NCBI RefSeq assembly: GCF_003674095.1
Contig: NZ_RDBF01000017.1
Span: 1-58,559 of the forward strand
Direction of reading: 5' to 3'
Length of the DNA stretch: 58,559 bases
DNA from: Aeromicrobium phragmitis
GTDB taxonomy: Bacteria > Actinomycetota > Actinomycetes > Propionibacteriales > Nocardioidaceae
Positions 1 to 7,822 of the stretch are shown in pieces (position 1 is the first letter of the stretch; every line of letters starts with the position of its first letter). Both the position numbers and the translations under genes were made by a program. Under the pieces are notes generated by a model, which worked only from the letters and a program-made list of their open reading frames with translations, was not told the origin of the DNA and did no database searches.

Positions 1-197
1 GGCCGAGCGTATCGAGACCACCATGCGCAACGTGGTCTCGATGCGCCCTCCGCAGAGCTCCGGGCTACTCGACCACCTATGACGTCGCCCCTCGTTCCGG
101 ATCCTGAGTAGCCGCGAGGAACGAGCGGCGTATCGAAGGGCGGGCTACTCGACCACCTACGACGTCGACGCGAGGACGACCGGTGGATGCGCTCCCG
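1..197. repeat. dispersed actinobacterial repeat, partial cluster
   Basis: This stretch is non-coding as far as I can see. It holds an 11-bp inverted repeat (ATCGAGACCAC at 11-21, GTGGTCTCGAT at 32-42) and two near-identical 27-bp copies (61-87 and 141-167) built on CTACTCGACCACC. The same words recur at 40441-40925 and at 58438-58559, so this is one family scattered between genes. Its left end is cut by the window edge. Function is unknown; it could be a REP-like element or remnants of a non-autonomous mobile sequence. Confidence 0.7.
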
Positions 198-1973
198 TCA
201 GCCCGCCTCAGTCACCGAGCAGGGTGGCGTGACGGTCTCGCTTCCACCGGGCACGGTGGGCGTCGTGACCACGCGCAGGTCGTGGGTGTATTCGGTGCTC
301 ACTCGCACGGTCGCGCTGACCTCCTCGTCCGGCGCGAGCACCGCTTCCCAGATCAGCACGGAACGATCGCCATCGTTGCCGCGGCCGAAGCCTGCGTTGC
401 TCGAGGACGTCGCCGAAACGATCTCGGCGCCCTCCGGCAGGTACAGATACGTCACCGTGCGTGTGCTCCCGCGCGGAACGATCCTTCCTGCGCCCGTAAT
501 CGATGTCGGCAAGGTGGCCGCGGCCGGCGGTGCGGCGTTACGTAGCGCAACCTCGAGAACGGCCTCGATCCCGCCGGACTCGTTGGTGCACCAGGAGGCG
601 CCGGACGTCACGCGAGAGTAGAAGCTCATCTTCGAGGGCGTGCCGTCATTGAGAAAGACCCCGAACGTGGTTTGCTCGGGCCGCACGTCCAGCGGCTTGC
701 CTTGGAGAGGGGTCCCATCAAGTACTGCTTGGTCGGCCTCGTTCTCATTCCAGATGGCAACCCGCCCTTCGCGCGTGGCGCGGGTGAAGGCGTCGAGTAG
801 CGGACCGGGTTCCGCGGCGCCGCTGAGCATCGCGTCGAAGATGGCGGCGGCGGTGGCCTGAAAGAACTCATCCTGCTGCCGAGGATCATCGAAGCGGACA
901 TACGGGTCGTTGAGGAGGAGCTGCACCGCGTTCTCGCTCGTGATGACGTCGCCGGTCGGCAGTGTGAGGGGACCGATCGACTCCAGCACATAGGAGAGTG
1001 CCACGGGATCCACCGCGATGACTCCGTCAACATGCTGACCCGTCTGCCGCTCCCACATGGCCTGAGCGAGGGGAGCCGACACGGTGAAGTCGGGAATCTG
1101 GGTGACGTTGGACATCCAGCGGGCTGGCTGATTGTCGAAAAGCGCCGCGCGGTCGTCGCTCAGGGGCAGCACGGGTTCGTCGAATCGGGGAAACTCCACC
1201 GCGGCACTCTGGGACTCCAGCGAGATCGTCCCACTGTCGGTGCGCAGGAGGGCCATCGCCCCCACCAGTCCGCCGAGTGAACGTGCCTCGGCGTTGTTCT
1301 GGAAGAGCAGCAGGTACTCGCGCGGGCCCTCGTGGCCGAGCATGGCCGGCATCAGCTGCGAGGCACGGGTGATCGCGTCGGCGCCCGAGCTGGCAGTGCG
1401 CAGTTGCTCACCCACCTCGTCGATCTGTTCAGCGACGGGAGCCAGCAGCGGACGCCGGTCGATGTTCTCGATCCGGTCGGCCGCCCGGCTCACCCGCTCG
1501 GCGCTCATCGCCGCCACATCCTGAACGCTCGCTAGCGCCTCGACGTTGATCCGGCCGTCGGTCGGACGAAGGTCCTCCACCGAGAAGTCCTGGGTCACCT
1601 CGACGAGGGGACCGAGCGCCGATGACGCCACCTCGTCGACGGTCGCGATCGCCGTCGACACCGCGGACAGCTGTTCGCCCACCCATGGCACGTACTCGGC
1701 GGCTCGCCATACCGGGTCCGAAGTCAGCGAATGCGCGGACGACGTCTGCTCGGCCAGCTCGGCGACCCGGGTGGACGTGGCCTCGGTGTCGGTGATGTTC
1801 GCGCGGATCTCGCGGACCGTCTGCTGCGCGTCGCGGACGTGACCGTACGCGAGGTATCCGCGCACACCCACCCACGCGGCGGCGAGGATCGCGAGTACCA
1901 GCAGACCGAACAACACCCACACCACGATGCGGCCGGCCGAACGGGCAGAAGGCGTCAGCAGCGGGTTCGTCAC
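198..1973 (-). CDS. DUF4012 domain-containing membrane-anchored protein
   Basis: The 591-residue product has one membrane segment near residues 14-36 (IVVWVLFGLLVLAILAAAWV), a coiled region that follows it, and a large extracytoplasmic part. The segment around LLLFQNNAEARSLGGLVGAM is the recognisable core of DUF4012 proteins, which often lie in actinobacterial exopolysaccharide loci. Biochemical role is not established. It reads in the same direction as the phosphatase gene further right, consistent with an envelope-polysaccharide neighbourhood. The GTG start at 1973 is preceded by TAGGAT and exactly six bases, so the message is probably leaderless. Confidence 0.85.
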   Translation of the reverse strand: MTNPLLTPSARSAGRIVVWVLFGLLVLAILAAAWVGVRGYLAYGHVRDAQQTVREIRANITDTEATSTRVAELAEQTSSAHSLTSDPVWRAAEYVPWVGEQLSAVSTAIATVDEVASSALGPLVEVTQDFSVEDLRPTDGRINVEALASVQDVAAMSAERVSRAADRIENIDRRPLLAPVAEQIDEVGEQLRTASSGADAITRASQLMPAMLGHEGPREYLLLFQNNAEARSLGGLVGAMALLRTDSGTISLESQSAAVEFPRFDEPVLPLSDDRAALFDNQPARWMSNVTQIPDFTVSAPLAQAMWERQTGQHVDGVIAVDPVALSYVLESIGPLTLPTGDVITSENAVQLLLNDPYVRFDDPRQQDEFFQATAAAIFDAMLSGAAEPGPLLDAFTRATREGRVAIWNENEADQAVLDGTPLQGKPLDVRPEQTTFGVFLNDGTPSKMSFYSRVTSGASWCTNESGGIEAVLEVALRNAAPPAAATLPTSITGAGRIVPRGSTRTVTYLYLPEGAEIVSATSSSNAGFGRGNDGDRSVLIWEAVLAPDEEVSATVRVSTEYTHDLRVVTTPTVPGGSETVTPPCSVTEAG

Positions 1974-1979
1974 CCGACG

Positions 1980-1985
1980 ATCCTA
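1980..1985 (-). promoter_or_regulatory. -10 box of a leaderless promoter for the DUF4012 gene
   Basis: TAGGAT on the minus strand lies six bases before the GTG start at 1973. This spacing would put transcription initiation on the start codon itself. No strong -35 box is visible. Confidence 0.5.
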
Positions 1986-2011
1986 GAGGCTCGATCGCCT
2001 CCGTCCAGGGA

Positions 2012-2524
2012 TCACCAACTTGGTCCCGAACACCGTAAGCGGAACGGCAGCGTCTCGAGCGCCACTCCGCAGCGGCGCAGGTCGCTCGGATGCATCAACT
2101 GCCAGGCGTGGAGCCCGAAGGCCACCAGCACGAAGGCGTCGTCGTCAGCTTCGCCCCTTCGCCGTTCCCACACGCCCTGACAGAACGCGCAGGCCGGATG
2201 CGCGAGATACGAGTAGGGAACGGCGAGACGTTCAGCGGACCGCAGCAAGGTCGGCACACTGCGCACGTTGAGGACCGGGTCCTCGATCCCGCTGGTCCCG
2301 ATGACGGCTTCGAGTGGCTCGTCAATCCCCGGCTGCGGAATGAAAACCGGCCTCCACTCGGCGGATTGGAAATGCGCTTCGAGCTCGTCATCGTCGGTCA
2401 TCGCTGATGCATGGCACCCCTGCAGGATCGCCACGCGCACCGCATCCAGCACCGACGAGTAGTCGTAGATCCGACGATTTCCCAACACCTCGCCATCATC
2501 TATTAATGGTGCCGGTGTGTCCAT
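2012..2524 (-). CDS. uncharacterised protein
   Basis: The open frame codes for 170 residues and I do not recognise a family. The product is soluble with no signal or membrane segment. It has a HPACAFCQGVWE motif near residues 109-120 (a CxxC next to a histidine) and two further cysteines near the C terminus. It fills the space between two convincing same-strand genes and has normal amino-acid composition, which supports it being coding. I see no clear ribosome binding site before the ATG at 2524. The segment before it (2525-2560) is short and featureless. Confidence 0.5.
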   Translation of the reverse strand: MDTPAPLIDDGEVLGNRRIYDYSSVLDAVRVAILQGCHASAMTDDDELEAHFQSAEWRPVFIPQPGIDEPLEAVIGTSGIEDPVLNVRSVPTLLRSAERLAVPYSYLAHPACAFCQGVWERRRGEADDDAFVLVAFGLHAWQLMHPSDLRRCGVALETLPFRLRCSGPSW

Positions 2525-2560
2525 CGGTCACCGCCAGTGCAGCTCGCGATGAGGCGAGGT

Positions 2561-3079
2561 TCAAGGAGCGAGATTCTTGGCGATCGTGTCGACCGCTTCC
2601 TCGATCTGGCGAGCTACCGCGTCGTGGACGTCGTCGGATCGGCCGATGGGATCCTCGATGTCGACGTCCTGAGGCCCGTCGCTGCGCATCATGGCCGCGC
2701 CGCGCACCAGATCGGCAGGGCCGTTGGCGCCCACCCGGGGAGCGAGTGCCGCGAACTCCAGCAGCGTGAAGGTGCGGCGGAGCGCACCGGGGAACACCTC
2801 GAGCACGTCCCCGCGATGATCGCGGGTCGCGGTCAAGATCAGATCGGCCTGCCGGGCGATGTCAGGGGTCAGCTGCCGCGCCGCCAGGTCCGGCAGGTGG
2901 ATGCCCCGGCGCGTGAGACGCTGCACGACATTCGCATCGGTGCGGCCACCGTCCAGAGCGCGAATTCCCGCGCTTTCGACGACGAATGCGCCGGAATCCA
3001 GTCGCCGGCGCAGGAGACCCGCGGCCAACGGCGACCTGCACACGTTCGCCGTGCAGACGACCAGGATGCGAAAGGCCAT
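2561..3079 (-). CDS. low-molecular-weight protein-tyrosine phosphatase
   Basis: This 172-residue protein opens with VVCTANVCRSPLAAGLL, the CX5R(S) P-loop of low-molecular-weight tyrosine phosphatases. It ends with an IEDPIG motif that supplies the general-acid aspartate. The start at 3079 (MAFRILVVC) places the P-loop at the N terminus as in the family; an upstream in-frame ATG would add 28 arginine-rich residues that do not fit. Such enzymes dephosphorylate the tyrosine tail of polysaccharide co-polymerase kinases. Here the BY-kinase gene starts 82 bp away on the opposite strand, so the two probably form a Wzb/Wzc-like pair. Confidence 0.9.
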   Translation of the reverse strand: MAFRILVVCTANVCRSPLAAGLLRRRLDSGAFVVESAGIRALDGGRTDANVVQRLTRRGIHLPDLAARQLTPDIARQADLILTATRDHRGDVLEVFPGALRRTFTLLEFAALAPRVGANGPADLVRGAAMMRSDGPQDVDIEDPIGRSDDVHDAVARQIEEAVDTIAKNLAP

Positions 3080-3161
3080 GGCGCGAGCGTAGCGAAGACA
3101 CGACCGGCGGCATGAACGATAGGGTGGCCGCATTGCTGTTCGCTCCCGGAGGCACCCTCGC

Positions 3162-4610
3162 ATGGATTTGAAGGACTATCTGCGCGTTCTGCGCCAGCGG
3201 TGGATCCTCATCACGGTCACCACCTTGCTGACCGTCGCCGCTGCTGCCGCGGTCACCATCGCCGCGACACCGCAGTACCAATCCACGGCACGCCTGTTCG
3301 TCTCGACGCCGTCGACGATGACCGATGGGCAGTTGCAATCGGGTGGACAGTTCTCCCAGCAGCGGGTCAAGTCGTACGCGACGCTGATCAAGGGCGAGGA
3401 GGTCGCCCGCCGGGTGGTCGAGCGGCTGAACCTCGACAGCTCGCCCGACGACCTGATGAGGAAGATCAGCACGAGCGTGGAGCTGGACACCGTCGTCCTG
3501 TCGGTGTCGGTCGAGGACCCGTCCGCCGAGCGTGCCCAAGAACTCGCCCAGACGGTGGCGCAGGTGTTCGCCGAGTACGTCCGCGAGCTGGAGACCCCCG
3601 AAGGACAGCTCGACGCTCCGGTCAAGGCCTCCATCGTCGATCGCGCTACGGTGCCGACCACTCCGGTCTCGCCGCAACCGGTGCGCAACCTCGGCCTCGG
3701 CCTGGTGCTCGGCCTGCTGCTCGGTGCCGGCCTCGCGGTGCTGCGCGAAGTGCTCGACAACCGCATCAGGTCACTCGAGGACATCACGGCGGTGTCGGGC
3801 GAGGAAGCTCCCTTGCTCGGCAACATCTTCTACGACCGAGAAGCCGTCGCCCAGCCGTTGCTGCGGGGTCTGCCCAGCCATCACCCCCGGATGGAGGCGT
3901 TCCGGGTGCTGCGCACCAATCTGTCGTTCGTCGACCCGGGTGCCGAGCACAAGGCCTACGTCATCACCAGCGCGCTGCCCGGCGAGGGCAAGTCGAGCAC
4001 CACCAGCAACCTCGCGCAGATGCTCGCCGACGGCGGCCAGCGCGTGCTGTTGATCGAGGCGGACCTGCGCCGGCCGCGCGCCGCCCAGTACCTCAACGTC
4101 GAATCGGGTGTCGGCGTGACGACGATCCTGCTCGGCCGGATCGACTTCGCTGATGCGGTGCAGCCGATCTCGGCCAATCTCGACTTCCTCGCCTCGGGAC
4201 GGATCCCGCCCAACCCGGCCGAGTTGCTGCAGTCGCGAGAGATGCACAAGCTGCTCGCGCAGGCGCGGGCCGACTACGACATCGTGCTCGTCGACGCACC
4301 CCCGCTGCTGCCGGTGACCGACGCCGCTCTGCTCGCCTCGGTGACCGACGGCGCCCTGGTCATCATCCGGCACGGCTCCACCACCACCGACCAGTTCGCC
4401 AGCTCTCTCGACCGGCTCCGCCAGGTCGACGCCCGGCTGTGCGGCACCATCGTGACGATGTCCCCGCAGCCCAAGCGCCGCGGCGGATACGGATACGGCT
4501 ATGGCTACGGATACGGCTATGGCTACGGGTACGGCCCGGAGAGCCAGCCCGGCTCCCGCGCCGAGCGCAAGCGCGACAAGAAGGCTCGGCGCGCCGAGGA
4601 GTCGGTCTAG
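3162..4610 (+). CDS. Wzz/BY-kinase polysaccharide co-polymerase (tyrosine autokinase)
   Basis: The 482-residue protein has an N-terminal Wzz domain between two membrane segments (about 14-37 and 174-196) and then a cytoplasmic bacterial tyrosine kinase domain. Walker A is GEGKSS with K277, Walker A' is IEADLR with D301, and Walker B ends at D378 in VLVDAPPLL. The C-terminal tail contains eight tyrosines alternating with glycine (codons near 4484-4541), the expected autophosphorylation cluster, followed by a basic tail. It controls chain length or export of a surface polysaccharide. A GGAGG ribosome site precedes the ATG. Its last five codons (EESV, stop) lie inside the direct repeat that bounds the catabolic island. 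Confidence 0.93.
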   Translation: MDLKDYLRVLRQRWILITVTTLLTVAAAAAVTIAATPQYQSTARLFVSTPSTMTDGQLQSGGQFSQQRVKSYATLIKGEEVARRVVERLNLDSSPDDLMRKISTSVELDTVVLSVSVEDPSAERAQELAQTVAQVFAEYVRELETPEGQLDAPVKASIVDRATVPTTPVSPQPVRNLGLGLVLGLLLGAGLAVLREVLDNRIRSLEDITAVSGEEAPLLGNIFYDREAVAQPLLRGLPSHHPRMEAFRVLRTNLSFVDPGAEHKAYVITSALPGEGKSSTTSNLAQMLADGGQRVLLIEADLRRPRAAQYLNVESGVGVTTILLGRIDFADAVQPISANLDFLASGRIPPNPAELLQSREMHKLLAQARADYDIVLVDAPPLLPVTDAALLASVTDGALVIIRHGSTTTDQFASSLDRLRQVDARLCGTIVTMSPQPKRRGGYGYGYGYGYGYGYGYGPESQPGSRAERKRDKKARRAEESV

Positions 4611-4643
4611 AGGCCCGGCGGCGTTCCACGCCGCCACGAAGTC
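4595..4643. repeat. left copy of the island-flanking direct repeat (attL-like)
   Basis: This 49-bp segment matches 19032-19079 except for one extra G after AGGCCCG. It covers the last codons and stop of the BY-kinase gene and a duplicated piece of the 3' end of the SGNH-like gene, frame-shifted by the extra G. It contains a 7-bp stem (GGCGGCG 4617-4623, CGCCGCC 4629-4635). The island's first base to the right, 4644, is the end of the IclR stop codon. Confidence 0.85.
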
Positions 4644-5441
4644 TCAAGAAGCCGGCGCTGTGAAGGTTCGATGCGGTTCGATCTCGGCTTCCAATCGCTG
4701 CGCGGCCTGGAGTAGCCGATCGCGCACGAGGTCACGATGTTCCTGCGCGAGGGCATCGAGCGGCATGGAGCAGCTGATGGCGTACGAAGGGCGCGGCAGG
4801 GCGGGAACGGCGATCGCGTAACACGTCAAGCCGAGCGTGTTCTCCTCCACTTCCATCGCGTAACCGTGCCGCGCAACCTGTTCGAGTTCCTCGCGCAGCC
4901 TCGCACGAGACGTGATCGTTCTCGAGGTGACGGGCGTCAGCACATCTGGAAGGACAGCGTTCACCTCGTTCCAATCGCGGGTAGCAAGTAATGCCTTGCC
5001 GAGGGCACACGCATGAGCGGGCAGGCGTCGCCCCGGGCGGGTCAGGGCAGACGGACGATCGGGGGCTGTCAGCGACTGGATGTAAACGACGTCGGCGCCG
5101 TCAAGTCTCGCCAGGTGAACCGTTTCTTTGAGATCGGAGTTCAGCGCCTGGCGTAACGGCTCTGTCCGGCGCACCGTCGGGTCGAGGTCGATCGCCGTCA
5201 CGGCGGCTTGAAGCGACCGTAAGCCCAGGCTGAAGCGGTTGTCGTTGACCTCGACCCAGCCACGACGTTGCAGCGTCACGAGCAGCGCGTATGTCGATGC
5301 CCGGGGGATCTGCAGCGCCTCCGTGACCTCTTTCAAGGTGCGCGGGGCCGGGGACTGGATGAGGTACTCGAGAAGTTGGAGCGCGCGATCAGCGCTCTTG
5401 ACCGTGCGCACACCCGAGATTTCAGCTGTCTTATCGGGCAC
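4644..5441 (-). CDS. IclR family transcriptional regulator
   Basis: The 265-residue product has an N-terminal winged helix (about residues 15-75, with ALQLLEYLIQSPAPRTLKEV) and a C-terminal IclR effector domain (CALGKALLA and GLTCYAIAVPALP segments). IclR proteins sense small carboxylates or aromatics and control adjacent catabolic operons. It is divergent from the importer operon across 171 bp and is the obvious local regulator. The GTG start at 5441 follows AGGAG with good spacing. Its stop codon lies directly against the left direct repeat, which suggests the mobile segment was captured right up to the end of this gene. Confidence 0.9.
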   Translation of the reverse strand: MPDKTAEISGVRTVKSADRALQLLEYLIQSPAPRTLKEVTEALQIPRASTYALLVTLQRRGWVEVNDNRFSLGLRSLQAAVTAIDLDPTVRRTEPLRQALNSDLKETVHLARLDGADVVYIQSLTAPDRPSALTRPGRRLPAHACALGKALLATRDWNEVNAVLPDVLTPVTSRTITSRARLREELEQVARHGYAMEVEENTLGLTCYAIAVPALPRPSYAISCSMPLDALAQEHRDLVRDRLLQAAQRLEAEIEPHRTFTAPAS

Positions 5442-5485
5442 GTCGTCTCCTAAGTGGGTCAGCGGCGATGGTACCTCCGCGCGGA

Positions 5486-5563
5486 AGACGGCACGAGCGC
5501 ATTGTTAGTTGCTTCCGCCGTCTTTGGGAAAAGTCTTGACCGTTAATACAGAGGCGTGTCAAG
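5486..5563. promoter_or_regulatory. candidate IclR operator region of the island operon
   Basis: In the IclR/importer gap, an inverted pair AAGACGGC / GCCGTCTT brackets about 26 bases. A second pair follows: CTTGAC at 5535-5540 and GTCAAG at 5558-5563, 17 bases apart. TTGACC within the second pair could also serve as a -35 element. Assignment to the regulator is inferred only from position. Confidence 0.4.
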
Positions 5564-5612
5564 CTGTCTCCCATACTAGACCAGCATCTACATTCGTAGA
5601 CAGGAGCGTCCA

Positions 5613-6635
5613 ATGGAGCGACTCAGCAACGGGGTTAAGACCGCCAGGGCAGTGACGACGGTGACGGTCTTGGCTGCGCTGGCACTGGCGGGATGCGGCT
5701 CCTCCGCCGGTTCGAATGACGGGTCCGGCGACCCGTCCAAGATCACTGTGTACTCGACGATGATCCCCGCGGTCCAGGAGAAGCTCGCCGCCGACTTCGA
5801 GGAGCGCACGGGCATCGAAGTCGATTGGACACGCGAGCAGAGCTCGGCGCTCACGCGTCGCTTCCACGAGGAGACCGCGGCAGGTAAGCCCGTTGCTGAC
5901 GTCCTCACCATGAACGAGGAGGTCTACGCGGTCGACAACGCCTCGATGTTCGAAGACCTCAGCGACCTGGAAGGAATGGAGGCGATCCCCGAGGAATGGC
6001 GGTTGACCGACCAGACCTTCCAGCCGACCTTTGCCCCTCAGAAGATCGCTTATAGCAAGGAAAAGTTCGCCGGGCGCGAAGACGAGCTGCCGCAGGACTG
6101 GAGCGACCTCCTCGACCCCCGCTTCAAGGGGGGCAAGATCCTCTTCGCCGATCCGCGCACCAACCAGGAGTTGTCGAGCAAGCACCTCTACGCTCTCGCC
6201 GAGTCTGAGGGTGAGCAGTTCCTCGCCGACTTCGCCGCTCAGGAACTGACAGTGGTGCCGTCCTCCACGCCGGGCATGGAGGAGCTCGCGGCTGGGAACG
6301 GCGAGCTGCTTGCTTACAGCTACGACATGAACCTGCTGGCCTACGAGGACGCGGGAGCGCCGATCGGCCTCGTCGGCCCATTCGAGCCGGTCGTCGGCCT
6401 CAGCTTCTACACGCAGATCCCCAAGGACGCACCCAATGTGGAAGGTGCGCGCGCCTGGGTCGAGTATCTCGTGTCGCCCGAAGGCCAGCAGATCATCAAC
6501 GACGGGGTGGGCGTCTCGCCTCTCGGTGAGGACATTCCCGGTTCGTTGACCATGCCTGAGGCAGCGGTCAACCCCGATCCAGCCGAGGCGCTCGCGAAGC
6601 TGCCCGACTACCTCGATCTGCTCGGGCTCGAGTGA
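5613..6635 (+). CDS. iron-type ABC transporter substrate-binding lipoprotein
   Basis: The 340-residue protein begins with a lipoprotein signal ending LALAGCGSS, so the mature protein is lipid-anchored at C28. The remainder (ITVYSTMIPAVQEKLAADF, then a central EEVYAVDNASMFEDL) fits the Fe(III)/2-aminoethylphosphonate/organic-anion binding-protein group (COG1840). Many members of this group carry organic acids rather than iron. The catabolic enzymes downstream favour a carboxylate ligand here, which is an inference. CAGGAG precedes the ATG at 5613. The stop overlaps the next gene's region, so the importer genes are translationally tight. Confidence 0.88.
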   Translation: MERLSNGVKTARAVTTVTVLAALALAGCGSSAGSNDGSGDPSKITVYSTMIPAVQEKLAADFEERTGIEVDWTREQSSALTRRFHEETAAGKPVADVLTMNEEVYAVDNASMFEDLSDLEGMEAIPEEWRLTDQTFQPTFAPQKIAYSKEKFAGREDELPQDWSDLLDPRFKGGKILFADPRTNQELSSKHLYALAESEGEQFLADFAAQELTVVPSSTPGMEELAAGNGELLAYSYDMNLLAYEDAGAPIGLVGPFEPVVGLSFYTQIPKDAPNVEGARAWVEYLVSPEGQQIINDGVGVSPLGEDIPGSLTMPEAAVNPDPAEALAKLPDYLDLLGLE

Positions 6636-6646
6636 GGGGACAGACG

Positions 6647-7822
6647 ATGGGAGCGACAGCAGTCACGAGTGACATCACTGCGGACATGGCAAGGAACGCG
6701 GATGGGGACGACGTCAAGGTCCGTGCCTCCAACGTGATCAAGACCTATCCGGGCAAAGATGGCCTCGTCACCGCGCTCAAGGGAGTCTCGGTCGAGATTC
6801 CCCAGGGCGAGATGGCCGTCTTGCTGGGGCCGAGTGGCTGCGGCAAAACCACGTTGCTGCGTTCGATCGCGGGCCTGGAGCGGCCCGAAGGCGGCGAGAT
6901 CTCCGTCTCCGGACGCACGGTGTATTCCTCGGACCACAAGGTCTATCTGCCGCCCGAGCGCCGTGCCGTGAGCATGGTTTTCCAGTCCTACGCGCTGTGG
7001 CCGCACATGACCGTGGCCCAGAACATCGGCTACCCCCTGGCATGCCGGAAGGTGGCGAAGGCGCAGATCGCTGAACGCGTGCAGCAGATGATGGACGCCG
7101 TTCATCTGGGAAAGTACGGACATCGGTATCCAAACCAGCTGAGCGGAGGCCAACAGCAGCGCGTCGCACTCGCGAGAGCGATCATCGCTGACGCCGACGT
7201 CATCCTGTTCGACGAACCACTCTCCAACGTGGACGCCCGGGTGCGCGAGGAGATTCGTAAGCAGATCATCGCGCTGCAGGCGGAGTTCAACTTCGCGGGC
7301 ATCTACGTGACGCACGATCAGGTTGAAGCCGGTGCCATCGCAACGAAGCTCATCGTCATGAATCACGGTGAGATCGCCCAAGTGGGACGACCGCAGGAGC
7401 TCTACGACAACCCGGTCAGCCGATATGTCGCTTCCTTCATGGGAACCACGACCGAAGTGAGCGGTACAGCGACCAGCATCGACGGCATGGTCGCGCTCGA
7501 CACCGCTGTGGGTCGGGTGATCGGCAAGCCGACCTCGGCGATCGTCGACGGTGACCGTGCGGTCGGGGTCTTCCGCCCGGAGTGGGGCCACGTGGTTCAT
7601 GAGCACCCCGGTGCCGACCACAACGTCTGGCCGTGCGTCGTGAAGCTGAAGAGCTTTATGGGTGCGCATATGGAGGTCGTCGTGGAGCTGAGGACCTCGA
7701 GCGGCGCGCCGGTCGAGGCGACCGTCGCAGCACCACGGGGCAGCGGACTGCGTGAAGGTCAGTGCTACTACCTCCACGTCCCCAGCGCGGACCTGTGTGT
7801 GCTTCCCGAGGGGGAACAGTGA
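6647..7822 (+). CDS. ABC transporter ATP-binding protein (PotA/FbpC type)
   Basis: The 391-residue product has Walker A GPSGCGKTT, Q-loop FQSYALWPHM, signature LSGGQQQRVALARAI, Walker B VILFDEPLSNVD and the switch histidine in YVTHDQ. A C-terminal TOBE-like regulatory region follows. It powers the adjacent fused permease. I place the start at the ATG at 6647, which has AGGGGA six bases upstream; a GTG 15 bases earlier is possible. Its TGA overlaps the permease GTG in GTGA, indicating coupled translation. Confidence 0.9.
   Translation: MGATAVTSDITADMARNADGDDVKVRASNVIKTYPGKDGLVTALKGVSVEIPQGEMAVLLGPSGCGKTTLLRSIAGLERPEGGEISVSGRTVYSSDHKVYLPPERRAVSMVFQSYALWPHMTVAQNIGYPLACRKVAKAQIAERVQQMMDAVHLGKYGHRYPNQLSGGQQQRVALARAIIADADVILFDEPLSNVDARVREEIRKQIIALQAEFNFAGIYVTHDQVEAGAIATKLIVMNHGEIAQVGRPQELYDNPVSRYVASFMGTTTEVSGTATSIDGMVALDTAVGRVIGKPTSAIVDGDRAVGVFRPEWGHVVHEHPGADHNVWPCVVKLKSFMGAHMEVVVELRTSSGAPVEATVAAPRGSGLREGQCYYLHVPSADLCVLPEGEQ

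Noticed and set aside
6632..6646. Upstream GTG start for the ABC ATPase
   Set aside because: The ATG at 6647 has a well-spaced AGGGGA site; the GTG lies inside the preceding stop region without one.
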